Shown: piece by piece, positions 21,701 to 27,802 of the stretch
How the letters are laid out: every line of letters starts with the position of its first letter
Numbering within the stretch: the stretch's first letter is position 1
Origin: an uncultured Bacteroidales bacterium
GTDB taxonomy: Bacteria; Bacteroidota; Bacteroidia; Bacteroidales; P3
Direction of reading: 5' to 3'
Length of the DNA: 39,060 nt
Assembly (NCBI GenBank): GCA_900316235.1
Contig: ONCC01000037.1
Span: 1-39,060, forward strand
Position numbers and translations under genes: made by a program
The notes under the pieces: generated by a model
Told to the model about the DNA's origin: nothing
Databases searched by the model: none
The model's input: only the letters and a program-made list of their open reading frames with translations

Positions 21701-21794
21701 ACCCCATCGTAACAGGGAAGGAGAGCTGCGCACGTGTTCCGAGGGGCACTGCTAGCGCCACAAGGAGCACAAAACGTAATAGATGTTTAAACAT
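15612..21794 (-). CDS. Giant secreted multidomain FN3 protein (T9SS cargo, frameshifted C-terminus)
   Basis: The frame encodes 2060 aa with an N-terminal signal peptide (MFKHLLRFVLLVALAVPLG, ending TRAQ). Repeating units of two kinds follow. Jelly-roll 'choice-of-anchor' modules open with patterns such as PVTMGFEDADS or LPWSYGFEDADSY. At least eight fibronectin type III-like modules have the hallmark GLTPxTxYxVxV..C pattern. Cysteine pairs at module boundaries and Thr/Ser-rich strands suggest an extracellular adhesin or matrix protein. The last FN3 module breaks off after GFQGFDQGTHVP, and about 40 frameshifted residues follow (QHRHRRCQRR and so on). The true sorting domain continues in another frame at 15494-15750. 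A -7-like TATCTTTG (21964-21971) lies upstream and a strong terminator at 15403-15432 follows. Confidence 0.9.
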   Translation of the reverse strand: MFKHLLRFVLLVALAVPLGTRAQLSFPVTMGFEDADSTAYAQWTKVLTASSAGITSTNPHSGAKCFDFYYTTTPPQYLISPEFEVATGTEVFTFWYQPSTSYDEEFAVGFSSTTNEVASFTFSATVEVESGSPWTEYMAVVPAGTKYVAIKHLSDDEYHLYIDDIRIGSAPTCFRVQSIAAHSITSESMTIGWIDTSLNAQSYSLTYWPNGAGAGDTMTVTVNDTTYDLYGLQAQTLYYFSVVPTCSEGEILPREGSAMTHCEGGSCNITIYAEDSYGDGWNGNTINVYQSGALMGSFMMPTQGMSSTRIYDTASIMVCSGSPVVLTFTEGSYASEMGGYIADGSGSPIFTIANMSGRDTLVSLANPCPSCIAPTALRDSVDEDGNIVFMWNAAEAGTYLVYVGDSLYTEEAISENYYVFTDLLASTAYTLGVAKVCGSDEGDTSGIVRLSMRTPCGAVSELPWSYGFEDADSYTVPACWTVVDSTEGYSYAYPYVYDYSYYAHSGTKSLEMAVSYPEDVNLIATPAFAVNPAMLHVKFYAIGNSWAGAGSTFQAGVMRDPADASTFIPLFSMLYDDIDYTQSTMYEFFSDTLTTFEPEDTVWVAFRLGDGDDEYGEYTDQLYIDDIEINFIPNCRMPLGGSGSIDNVTYESADFEWTGTSENGYDLMLKTYILNDTTGEVIDSTEAHFLVEDSSNYTVNTLQPNTIYYAYVATLCEGDEGMDTTDYLYIGPFMTQMRCYPVVKGNVVAVAADSATIEWEYLADMGIASAGARLTLTDLTDATVAPVTEVVAGISKSYTGLTVDHTYRVEVATLCGTQDTAETVEIFFSTHGPLCGQYFTDDEAATSSSYAPAYYSASYSFSQTIYSDTILNGLDTLKGVSYNAYFYNSDNADQVNYSMDIYLGFVDSNNSHLTSYNNNLYLASAIPDSNSNMTKVVTGRQFTVGSNGWVYIPFDSLYTIPAHNNQQLVVTTVTTTKRLGSGYNYWRAKNTYTYDYSIYQGYYTSRYAYSSSSPITYGGATAPSTSSNSNAPNIQFFGNCEGACMAPTATLANSGSDNVTVSWIANGAEDSWSIEYKAPTDSVWTVSGIATASPYTINGLTPSTNYSVRVGAICGDTIVYGALSARTDCAPVTIPYTAVFTSAVPCWNTNVSYYSTTGINIFSNYYAISPLTAVPINTLMARVTASAYSSSTVMLVGIGNGMGGDFTPIDTVSLTGTQSTTDIYLINYTGTGDRLVIKPLAGASSSDFYLYSVTLMVAPHCMPADSLVLDSATSTSLSLSWKGTATSYDVKYKVAGDTTATWTTLTATTNNITINGLTPATRYEVKVSIVCSDGTLSADISDSYSTECLPATVPFLQQLFYEIPICWETFNTGRPNATWAQSAANSANYGYGYLYSIAGSSSNVTNDWLVTPAITIPASADTNFKLCYMVAGDADSYYANAVASYEIRVSPTGDFAEASFTDTMLVDTINTNVFLWRRLPVSAYAGQTVRFAFHAVNKQYGEVAVTNVGVRNVLAPMYYLDGDANLYLGDTGNYSVVRVEGDSATTTLTWNSTMVDAGTAVMIGSGDSIRIVYNAAGFDTITFVASNAYGNDTSIGVVRIVDPNPVTTFPYMTGFEATAPDNNNWIINNQRDGNGWYIGNATDNGGSQALYISQDNGTTNTYEITTSSYSYAARALSFPDSGAYSFSFDWKAYGESNYDFLFAWLAPGDATFPAGSYPGDMESYTDNPTGWINLNPEGGKLNLDSTWSTVTDTVNVTAGRYFLVFMWRNDLSMGTNPPAAIDNIVVTDGTVFVCDAPVIDTMIIDENYITVDFSAEAENFEVAIVEGEWAEPLVADSAITGNTYTFTGLTASTTYAIGLRSVCAEGIYSDWEVRTVTTAAHPCDVPTALTSSNVTLNSATLGWTAVEGQEKWQIHLTGEGYDQYHLATANPFNVTGLSYGVEYTFLVRAICSEGDTSEWSTPAHFTTIACEGVTNVTVGSVTANSAVISWTAPTGATRFVVNYGFQGFDQGTHVPQHRHRRCQRRQCQPLPEPGQQHGDPEGHRGKGHGDGGRHERPQGW

Positions 21795-21963
21795 GATGAA
21801 AATGTTTTTGGTTAATAAAAAAGTGAATTAAAAATTTTCCTGAATTTCGTTTGGGTTGCTACTATCTACCCTTCTTCCATAGGGTGGCGAATATTATTAT
21901 TACTATCTAATTCTCAATCTATTCTATCGTTTTAGGTATTTTCTCTCTTCAACTATATTTTTG

Positions 21964-21971
21964 CAAAGATA
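21964..21971 (-). promoter_or_regulatory. Putative -7 element of the giant T9SS gene
   Basis: The minus strand reads TATCTTTG, the TAnnTTTG consensus, 170 nt upstream of the gene start. No clear -33 is seen. The surrounding 21795-22256 gap between divergent genes is AT-rich and shows no other recognisable gene or repeat. Confidence 0.35.
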
Positions 21972-22256
21972 CATATTATTTTCGAATGTTTTTCCATTTT
22001 AACATTATTTTTATTCAATAATAAAATATCGGAAATTCTACCTTGTTGATTTTCAGTACCGAGAAGCCATCCTCTCTTACTCCCCTCTTACTCCTCTCTT
22101 TATCCACCCTATCTTTACCATTGATTTTGTAGGAGTTAAGAGCTAATTGACAGGAGGTAATTTAACCACATCTAACAATCCTGGAAGAATATTTTCCCTC
22201 GCGAACAATTTTTAAAAAGAAATGGCGTTGTTGTATTATTGCGTGAAAGAGTTTTT

Positions 22257-23156
22257 ATGAAACAATACCTTGACCTACTGCAACATGTGCTGGATCACGG
22301 CACCGAGCGTCTCGACCGCACCGGGACGGGGACCGTCGGCGTCTTCGGCTACCAGATGCGCTTCGACCTCTCGGAGGGCTTCCCCTGCCTGACGACCAAA
22401 AAACTGCACCTGCGCTCCATCATCCACGAGCTGCTGTGGTTCCTGCGCGGCGACACAAACATAAAATACCTGAAAGACAACGGCGTGAGCATCTGGGACG
22501 AGTGGGCCGACGAGAACGGCAACCTGGGTCCCGTCTACGGTTCGCAGTGGCGCTCGTGGCCCGACGGCCACGGTGGCACCATCGACCAGATCGCCAATGT
22601 CGTCAAAGAGATTAAAGAAAACCCCTACAGCCGCCGCCTGCTGGTGACGGCCTGGAACCCCGCTGAGATAGAGGAGATGGCCCTGCCGCCCTGCCACTGC
22701 CTGTTCCAGTTCTATGTGGAGCCGGCGGCTCCTGTTGATAAGTTGGGCGTTGATAAGTTGATAAGTTCTACGGAAGAACCACCTATCAACCTATCAACCT
22801 ATCAACCTATCAACAACAAAGCCCCCAAGGGGCGCCTTAGTTGCCAGCTCTATCAGCGCTCGGCCGACATCTTCCTCGGGGTGCCGTTCAACATCGCCTC
22901 CTACGCCTTGCTGACCATGATGATGGCGCAGGTGTGCGGACTGGAACCCGGCGAGTTCGTCCACACCTTCGGCGACGCCCATATCTACAAGAACCACCTC
23001 GACCAGGTGCGCCTGCAGCTCTCGCGCGAGCCGCGGCCGCTGCCCACCATGCGCATCAACCCCGAAGTGAAGGATATCTTCGGCTTCCAGTACGAAGATT
23101 TCACCCTCGAGAACTACGACCCGCATCCACACATCAAAGGGGAGGTGAGTGTTTGA
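22257..23156 (+). CDS. thyA: Thymidylate synthase with a palindromic in-frame insertion
   Basis: This enzyme makes dTMP from dUMP using methylene-tetrahydrofolate. I chose ATG 22257 ([15 protein letters not shown]) over an upstream ATG at 22239 because family members begin at this block. Seen motifs are RTGTGT, the catalytic-Cys block [35 protein letters not shown] and a C-terminus [13 protein letters not shown]. The protein is 299 aa against about 264 in E. coli. The excess is an insertion of about 35-38 residues between FQFYV and the [11 protein letters not shown] strand, encoded by an octamer/hairpin repeat (22734-22814) plus flanks. That position is a beta-turn next to the active-site strand, where extra sequence may be tolerated. 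All visible catalytic residues are intact. Confidence 0.96.
   Translation: MKQYLDLLQHVLDHGTERLDRTGTGTVGVFGYQMRFDLSEGFPCLTTKKLHLRSIIHELLWFLRGDTNIKYLKDNGVSIWDEWADENGNLGPVYGSQWRSWPDGHGGTIDQIANVVKEIKENPYSRRLLVTAWNPAEIEEMALPPCHCLFQFYVEPAAPVDKLGVDKLISSTEEPPINLSTYQPINNKAPKGRLSCQLYQRSADIFLGVPFNIASYALLTMMMAQVCGLEPGEFVHTFGDAHIYKNHLDQVRLQLSREPRPLPTMRINPEVKDIFGFQYEDFTLENYDPHPHIKGEVSV
22734..22814. repeat. GTTGATA octamer/hairpin insertion in thyA
   Basis: The left arm has GTTGATA at 22734, 22749 and 22757, with a degenerate copy at 22742. The centre is a small hairpin GTTCT-ACGGA-AGAAC (22765-22779). The right arm has four TATCAAC copies at 22784, 22792, 22800 and 22808, on an exact 8-nt period. The unit is translated in frame ([19 protein letters not shown]). 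A near-identical unit lies in manC at 24131-24220, and longer-armed inverted arrays of the same word flank the gene 23247-23597. Confidence 0.85.
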
Positions 23157-23199
23157 TTAATGGAGTGAGAGAGGAGTGAAGGGGAAGTGAGTGTTTGAT
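23139..23199 (+). repeat. 19-bp direct repeat at the thyA end and element left edge
   Basis: GGGGAGGTGAGTGTTTGAT (23139-23157), which contains the last thyA codons and stop, recurs as GGGGAAGTGAGTGTTTGAT (23181-23199), 18 of 19 bases identical. The second copy abuts the first GTTGATA of the left array. It could be a remnant of insertion or of a local duplication of the thyA 3' end. Confidence 0.7.
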
Positions 23200-23637
23200 G
23201 TTGATACGTTGATAGGTTGATACGTTGATAAGTTAAGTGAAACGAAATGGCATTTTTTGAAGAATTAGACATTTGGCAACAGGCAAAAGCCCTAACGATG
23301 ACCACATACAAAGACTTTCAATTTGGTCATGATTACGGCTTTAAAGACCAGATTCAACGTGCATCCGTATCCATCATGAACAATATTGCCGAAGGGAGCG
23401 AATCGGGAACCATTGCAAACTATATCCATTTCCTAAATATTGCAAAAGGAAGTTGTGCAGAGGTCAGAAGTATGTTATATTTGGCTGATGAGTTGAATTA
23501 TTGTGATCATACTACAGTCGTACAATCAATAGAACAATGCAAAAAAATCACAGGTTCAATAAACAAACTGATTAACTACCTTAACAGCCGGAAATGAGCG
23601 AGAACGTATCAACATATCAACGTATCAACGTATCAAC
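23200..23637. mobile_element. Putative element: inverted GTTGATA arrays around a four-helix-bundle gene
   Basis: Four GTTGATA copies (23200, 23208, 23216, 23224) on an 8-nt period form the left edge. Four inverted TATCAAC copies (23607, 23615, 23623, 23631) on the same period form the right edge. The only gene inside is 23247-23597. The same words form the arms of short insertions inside both flanking genes, thyA and manC. The interior is visibly more AT-rich than the neighbours. Mobility is inference; no transposase or recombinase is present. Confidence 0.5.
23247..23597 (+). CDS. Four helix bundle protein (23S rRNA-IVS / S23 family)
   Basis: The 116-aa protein (FEELDIWQQAKALTMTTYKD ... GFKDQIQRASVSIMNNIAEG ... 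FLNIAKGSCAEVRSMLYLA) matches the four-helix-bundle family first seen in 23S rRNA intervening sequences. The accessory protein Avd of diversity-generating retroelements shares the same fold. Members bind nucleic acids, but their cellular role is unsettled. No reverse transcriptase or rRNA is nearby, so this is an orphan copy. It has lower GC than its neighbours and sits between inverted octamer arrays. Its TGA overlaps the manC ATG at 23594 (ATGA), suggesting coupled translation. Confidence 0.9.
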   Translation: MAFFEELDIWQQAKALTMTTYKDFQFGHDYGFKDQIQRASVSIMNNIAEGSESGTIANYIHFLNIAKGSCAEVRSMLYLADELNYCDHTTVVQSIEQCKKITGSINKLINYLNSRK

Positions 23638-24793
23638 GCACACCTGGTGCATAATAATGGCTGGAGGCTTGGGGAGCCGGTTCTGGCCGGTGAGCGGCAT
23701 CGACTGTCCGAAGCAGTTCGTCGACACCATGGGTGTGGGACGCTCGATGCTGCAACTCACCTTCGAGCGCATGGAGAAACTCTGTCCCCGCGACCATATC
23801 GTTGTGGTGACCGGCGAGCAGTACACCGACCGCGTGCGCGAGCAGGTGCCGGGACTGCTACCGTGGCAGGTCCTCGGCGAGCCCCTGCGCCGCAACACCG
23901 CCCCCTGCATCGCCTATGCCGCCGCCATCATCGCACAGATGGACCCCGAGGCTACCGTCGTTGTGTCGCCTGCCGACCATGCCATCTTCGGCCTCGACCG
24001 CTTCGTGCGCAACCTCTCTCAAGCCATCAACTGCGTGCAGAAGCACGACTGGATCATCACCCTCGGCGCACAGCCCGTGAAGCCCGACACCAGCTACGGA
24101 TATATCCAATTCAGGGAGCCTACGACTCCCGTTGATAAGATGGACGTTGATAGGTTGATAAGTTCTACGGAAGAACAACCCCGTCAACCTATCAACCTAT
24201 CAACCTATCAACCTATCAACAACCTCTACGAGGTGGTGACCTTCACGGAGAAGCCGCCGGTGGAGATGGCGCGTCAGATGATTGCCAGCGGCGAGTTCTT
24301 CTGGAACACCGGTCTGCTGGTGTGGCGCCTGCCGGTGCTGCGCCAGGCCTACGAGAAATTCCTGCCGGCCATCGCCGAGAACTTCTTCGGGCTGACACTC
24401 AACACCAGCCACACCGTCCTGGAGCAGGTCTACTCGCAGTGCGAGGCCATCTCGGTGGACCACGGCATCATGGAGAAGGCCGACAACGTGCATGTGATGG
24501 CCGCCAGCTTTGGCTGGAGCGATGTAGAGACCTGGGACTCGCTCTACGGCGTGTTCCACCACGACGAGAACGGCAACGCCATCGTCAACGGCCTTACGGT
24601 GACCTACGACACTCACAACTGCGTGGTAGTAGTGCCTGCCGATATGTCGGTAGTGCTCGACGGCCTGGACGACTACATCGTGGCAGCCACCGACGACACG
24701 CTGATGATATGCCGCCGGAAGAACGAAGACAAAATCTTCAAATACGCCAACGACATGGAGATGGAACAGCTGCTGTTCGGAAAAGTGAAATAA
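23594..24793 (+). CDS. manC: Mannose-1-phosphate guanylyltransferase with two repeat-derived segments
   Basis: This enzyme makes GDP-mannose from mannose-1-phosphate and GTP for glycan synthesis. Motifs are IIMAGGLGSRFWPVSG, KQFVDTMG, NTAPCIAYAAAI, VVSPADHAIF, TSYGYIQF, VTFTEKP, FFWNTGLLVWRL and FGWSDVETWDSLY. ATG 23594 gives 399 aa, but its first 20 or so residues (STYQRINVSTHTW) are encoded by the right octamer array; the family start is close to the ATG at 23660 (MAGG). A second insertion (24131-24220) adds about 30 residues (VDKMDVDRLISSTEEQPR..LSTYQP) between the YGYIQF strand and LYEVVTFTEKP. The frame stays open throughout. asnS follows 15 nt downstream. Confidence 0.93.
   Translation: MSENVSTYQRINVSTHTWCIIMAGGLGSRFWPVSGIDCPKQFVDTMGVGRSMLQLTFERMEKLCPRDHIVVVTGEQYTDRVREQVPGLLPWQVLGEPLRRNTAPCIAYAAAIIAQMDPEATVVVSPADHAIFGLDRFVRNLSQAINCVQKHDWIITLGAQPVKPDTSYGYIQFREPTTPVDKMDVDRLISSTEEQPRQPINLSTYQPINNLYEVVTFTEKPPVEMARQMIASGEFFWNTGLLVWRLPVLRQAYEKFLPAIAENFFGLTLNTSHTVLEQVYSQCEAISVDHGIMEKADNVHVMAASFGWSDVETWDSLYGVFHHDENGNAIVNGLTVTYDTHNCVVVVPADMSVVLDGLDDYIVAATDDTLMICRRKNEDKIFKYANDMEMEQLLFGKVK
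24131..24220. repeat. GTTGATA octamer/hairpin insertion in manC
   Basis: The left arm has GTTGATA at 24131, 24146 and 24154. The central hairpin GTTCT-ACGGA-AGAAC is at 24162-24176. The right arm has a degenerate copy followed by four TATCAAC copies at 24190, 24198, 24206 and 24214, on an 8-nt period. The layout and core are the same as in the thyA unit, and it is translated in the same reading frame (ISSTEE ... [10 protein letters not shown]). Confidence 0.85.
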
Positions 24794-24808
24794 TAAAAAT
24801 CAACAATA

Positions 24809-26212
24809 ATGAAACGTTACGAGATTAAGTATCTACTGAAAGAAGATGTGAGCGCCCTCATCGGCACCTCCATTTGTGTCAAAGGCTGGGTGCGCACCAA
24901 GCGCGGCAACAAAAACGTGGCCTTCCTGGCTGTCAACGACGGAAGTATCATCCATAATATCCAAGTTGTCGCTGACCCCGCCAAGTTCGAGGAAGAGCTG
25001 AAGCGCATCACCACCGGTGCCTGCATCGGCGTGGAGGGCAAGCTCGTCGAGAGCCAGGGCAGCGGCCAGGCCGTCGAGGTGCAAGCAGAAAACATCGTCG
25101 TCTACGGCGAAGCCGACCCCAACACCTACCCCCTCCAGAAGAAGGGCCACAGCATGGAGTTCCTGCGCGAGATTGGCCACCTGCGCCTCCGCACCAACAC
25201 CTTCGGCGCCGTCATGCGTCTGCGCCACAATATGGCTATGGCCATCCACACCTTCTTCCACGAGCGCGGCTTCTTCTACTTCCACACGCCCCTCATCACC
25301 GCCAGCGACTGCGAGGGTGCCGGCGAGATGTTCCATGTGAGCACCCTCGACCCCGAGAATCCGCCTCGCAAGGAGGATGGCACCATCGACTGGGAGCAGG
25401 ACTTTTTCGGCAAGTTCACCGCCCTCACCGTTAGCGGCCAGCTCGAAGGCGAGCTCGGCGCCACCTCGCTGGGCAAGATATACACGTTCGGTCCCACCTT
25501 CCGCGCCGAGAACAGCAACACTCCGCGCCACCTGGCCGAATTCTGGATGATTGAGCCCGAGATGGCTTTCTACCAGCTCGACGAGCTCACCGCCCTCGAA
25601 GAGGAGTTCATCAAATACTGCGTCAAGTGGGCCCTCGACCACTGCATGGACGACCTCGAGTTCCTCAACAAGATGATTGACAATGGCCTCATCGAGCGCC
25701 TGAAGAGCGTCATCGACACCGACTTCGTGCGTCTGCCCTACACCGAGGGTATCAAGATTCTGGAAGAGGCCGTCGCCAAGGGACACAAGTTCGAGTTCCC
25801 CGTCAGCTGGGGCGTCGACCTGGCCTCCGAGCACGAGCGCTACCTCGTGGAGCAGCACTTCAAGAAGCCCGTTATCATGATTGACTACCCGAAGGAAATC
25901 AAGGCTTTCTACATGAAGCAGAACGACGACGGCAAGACGGTACAAGGTACCGACGTGCTCTTCCCGCAGATTGGCGAGATTATCGGTGGTAGCGTCCGCG
26001 AGGAAAACTACGACAAGCTGATGACCCGCATCAACGAGCTGAACATCCCGATGAAAGACATGTGGTGGTACCTCGACACGCGCCGCTACGGCAGCTGCCC
26101 GCACGCCGGCTTCGGCCTCGGCTTCGAGCGCCTGATGCTCTTCGTCACCGGCATGGCCAACATCCGCGACGTCATCCCCTTCCCGAGAACCCCCAAGACC
26201 GCCGAGTTCTAA
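24809..26212 (+). CDS. asnS: Asparaginyl-tRNA synthetase
   Basis: This 467-aa class II aminoacyl-tRNA synthetase charges tRNA-Asn. The N-terminal OB-fold anticodon-binding domain is at about residues 10-110 ([28 protein letters not shown]). Motif 2 is [26 protein letters not shown]. Motif 3 is [29 protein letters not shown], with the FPRTP ending typical of AsnS. Length and start are standard. It lies 15 nt after manC and 4 nt before the ribD start, so all are likely cotranscribed. No insertion is seen here, in contrast to its neighbours. Confidence 0.98.
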   Translation: MKRYEIKYLLKEDVSALIGTSICVKGWVRTKRGNKNVAFLAVNDGSIIHNIQVVADPAKFEEELKRITTGACIGVEGKLVESQGSGQAVEVQAENIVVYGEADPNTYPLQKKGHSMEFLREIGHLRLRTNTFGAVMRLRHNMAMAIHTFFHERGFFYFHTPLITASDCEGAGEMFHVSTLDPENPPRKEDGTIDWEQDFFGKFTALTVSGQLEGELGATSLGKIYTFGPTFRAENSNTPRHLAEFWMIEPEMAFYQLDELTALEEEFIKYCVKWALDHCMDDLEFLNKMIDNGLIERLKSVIDTDFVRLPYTEGIKILEEAVAKGHKFEFPVSWGVDLASEHERYLVEQHFKKPVIMIDYPKEIKAFYMKQNDDGKTVQGTDVLFPQIGEIIGGSVREENYDKLMTRINELNIPMKDMWWYLDTRRYGSCPHAGFGLGFERLMLFVTGMANIRDVIPFPRTPKTAEF

Positions 26213-26216
26213 ACAC

Positions 26217-27200
26217 TTGAACGACGACGAAAAATATATGCAGCGATGCCTGCAGTTGGCTGCTAATGGGTTAGGTCGAGTCAGGCCTAACCCATTAGTT
26301 GGTTGCGTCGTCGTCAAAGATGGCCGTATCGTATCAGAAGGTTTCCATCAAGAATACGGCCACAACCACGCCGAGCGCAACGCATTATTGCGCGTCAGCA
26401 ATTCCTCCCCTAAGTTAGGGGAGGTGGCACACAGTGACGGAGGAGTATGTATCGGAGCTACGCTGTATGTCAACCTCGAGCCCTGCTCTCATTATGGCAA
26501 AACGCCGCCTTGCGCGGACCTTATCATCGAGAAAGGCATCCGGCGTGTCGTCTGCTGCAACGACGACCCCAATCCGCTGGTGGCTGGCAACGGTTTCCGC
26601 AAGCTGGAAGCCGCCGGCATCGAGGTGGTGCGGCATGTGCTGGAGGAGGAGGGGCGCGAGCTGAACCGACGCTTCTTCACCTTCATGGAGCAAAAACGCC
26701 CTTACGTCATACTGAAATGGGCTGAGAGCGCCGACGGCTTCATGGCCCCGGAAGGTGAAAGGTTAAAGGTGAAAGGTGAAAGGTATTGGTTATCGACTCA
26801 GTGGCAGAACCGCCTGAACCACCGCTGGCGCACGGAGGAGGCCGCCATCCTCGTGGGCTCGGAGACCTACCTTCTGGACAAACCCAGCTTGACACCTAGA
26901 CATTACCTAGGTCCGGCACCGCAGCCCGTGGTTTTAGACAGAAGAAACCGTCTCACCAACGTACCTCCCCATTGGCTCCACCTAAGCTATCAGACCATCC
27001 CCGAGGTGCTGCACGAGCTCTATGAGGCCAAGCTGCAGAGCGTCATCGTCGAGGGTGGCCGGAAGATATTGGACGCCTTCATCGCCAGCGGCCTCTACGA
27101 CGAGGTACGCATCCTCCGCAGCCCCCAGACCCTCGGCAGCGGCCTCCCCACCCCCGAGATACCGTCCATCAACCCTAACCGTCTAACTATTATTGACTGA
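26217..27200 (+). CDS. ribD: Bifunctional riboflavin deaminase/reductase RibD with repeat insertions
   Basis: RibD catalyses two steps of riboflavin synthesis: deamination and ribosyl reduction of the pyrimidine intermediate. The 327-aa frame starts at TTG 26217 (MNDDEKYMQRCLQLA), which aligns with the family start; the next ATG (26238) would lose the first helix. The deaminase domain shows PNPLVGCVVV, the zinc His in HAERN, and EPCSHYGKTPPCADLI. The reductase domain shows KWAESADGF, ILVGSETYLLDKPSLTPR and SVIVEGGRKILDAFI. Three oddities are present: a 13-bp palindrome over the PNP motif (26263-26298), a palindromic repeat between HAE and ATLYV (26404-26450), and four GGTGAAA-type heptamers (26754-26784) adding about 7 residues (LKVKGER). 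The reading frame survives all three. Confidence 0.95.
   Translation: MNDDEKYMQRCLQLAANGLGRVRPNPLVGCVVVKDGRIVSEGFHQEYGHNHAERNALLRVSNSSPKLGEVAHSDGGVCIGATLYVNLEPCSHYGKTPPCADLIIEKGIRRVVCCNDDPNPLVAGNGFRKLEAAGIEVVRHVLEEEGRELNRRFFTFMEQKRPYVILKWAESADGFMAPEGERLKVKGERYWLSTQWQNRLNHRWRTEEAAILVGSETYLLDKPSLTPRHYLGPAPQPVVLDRRNRLTNVPPHWLHLSYQTIPEVLHELYEAKLQSVIVEGGRKILDAFIASGLYDEVRILRSPQTLGSGLPTPEIPSINPNRLTIID
26263..26298. repeat. 13-bp perfect inverted repeat in the ribD PNP motif
   Basis: CTAATGGGTTAGG (26263-26275), a 10-nt loop and CCTAACCCATTAG (26286-26298) form a perfect stem over codons for NGLGRVRPNPLV. The codons used here (TTA, CGA, AGG, CCT) differ from the GC-rich codons of the surrounding gene. 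Confidence 0.7.
26404..26450. repeat. Palindromic repeat unit, copy 2 (inside ribD)
   Basis: CCTCCCCTAA-G-TTAGGGGAGG (10-bp perfect stem) is followed by GTGGCACACAGTGACGGAGGAGTATGT. The core and the GGAGTATGT tail match copy 1 at 31-84. It encodes SSPKLGEVAHSDGGV in the loop between the HAE and ATLYVNLEPC strands of RibD. Confidence 0.75.
26754..26784 (+). repeat. Heptamer tandem repeat in ribD
   Basis: The copies GGTGAAA, GGTTAAA, GGTGAAA, GGTGAAA are followed by GGT. Three extra heptamers equal 21 nt, so the frame is kept. Translated as GERLKVKGER, in a position where relatives have a single GER-type loop. Confidence 0.7.
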
Positions 27201-27802
27201 TGTTCGACGATACCTATAAAACCCTCGCCGCCCCGTCGGAGGGCCTCTACAAGGAGAAAGGCTCCAAGTTCCTGGCTTTCGCCTATCCCGTGCATAATCT
27301 GGATGACATCAAGGCGCACCTGGAGCAGCTGAGGAAGGACTATTTCGACGCCCGTCATCACTGCTACGCCTATATCCTTGGCCCCCGCAAGGATGCTTTC
27401 CGCGCCAACGATGACGGCGAGCCCAGCGGCACCGGCGGCCGCCCCATCCACGGCCAGCTCCTCTCGGCCGACCTCACCGACACCCTCATCGTCGTGGTGC
27501 GCTACTTCGGCGGCATCCTCCTCGGTGCCAGCGGTCTGGCCAACGCCTACAAGACCGCCGCCCGCGACGCCATCGACCACGCACAGATTATCGAGAAAAC
27601 CATCGATGCCCGCTACCGCTTCCTCTTTGCCTACGAGTCCATGAACGACGTAATGCGCATCCTCAAGGAGTTCGACCTCAAGCCCGAAAACCAGCAGTTC
27701 GACCTCGACTGCAGCCTCGAGGTCTCCGTCCGCCAGTCGCAGAGCGTGCGCCTCTACGACCGCATCGCCGACCTTAGAACCGTTAGAATAGAAGTATTAT
27801 GA
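27200..27802 (+). CDS. YigZ/IMPACT family protein
   Basis: This 200-aa protein has the UPF0029/IMPACT N-terminal domain: KEKGSKFLAFAYPV, ARHHCYAYILG, the signature DDGEPSGTGGRPI, and VVRYFGGILLGASGLANAYKTAA. A DUF1949-like C-terminal domain follows (YRFLFAYESMNDVMRILKEF). Bacterial relatives such as YigZ and YvyE are linked to translation or stress, but the role is not settled. The start overlaps the last base of the ribD stop and its own TGA overlaps the next ATG (ATGA), so translation is likely coupled through the operon. Confidence 0.93.
   Translation: MFDDTYKTLAAPSEGLYKEKGSKFLAFAYPVHNLDDIKAHLEQLRKDYFDARHHCYAYILGPRKDAFRANDDGEPSGTGGRPIHGQLLSADLTDTLIVVVRYFGGILLGASGLANAYKTAARDAIDHAQIIEKTIDARYRFLFAYESMNDVMRILKEFDLKPENQQFDLDCSLEVSVRQSQSVRLYDRIADLRTVRIEVL

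Noticed and set aside
23247..23597. Considered as part of a diversity-generating retroelement because of Avd-like fold
   Set aside because: No reverse transcriptase, template repeat or variable repeat is present in the window.
22734..24220. Octamer arrays considered as a CRISPR array
   Set aside because: Repeats are 7-8 nt with no spacers, no cas genes, and they lie within coding sequence.
24833..26317. A 494-aa minus-strand frame opposite asnS
   Set aside because: Composition shadow of asnS with no domain signature; asnS motifs are complete on the plus strand.
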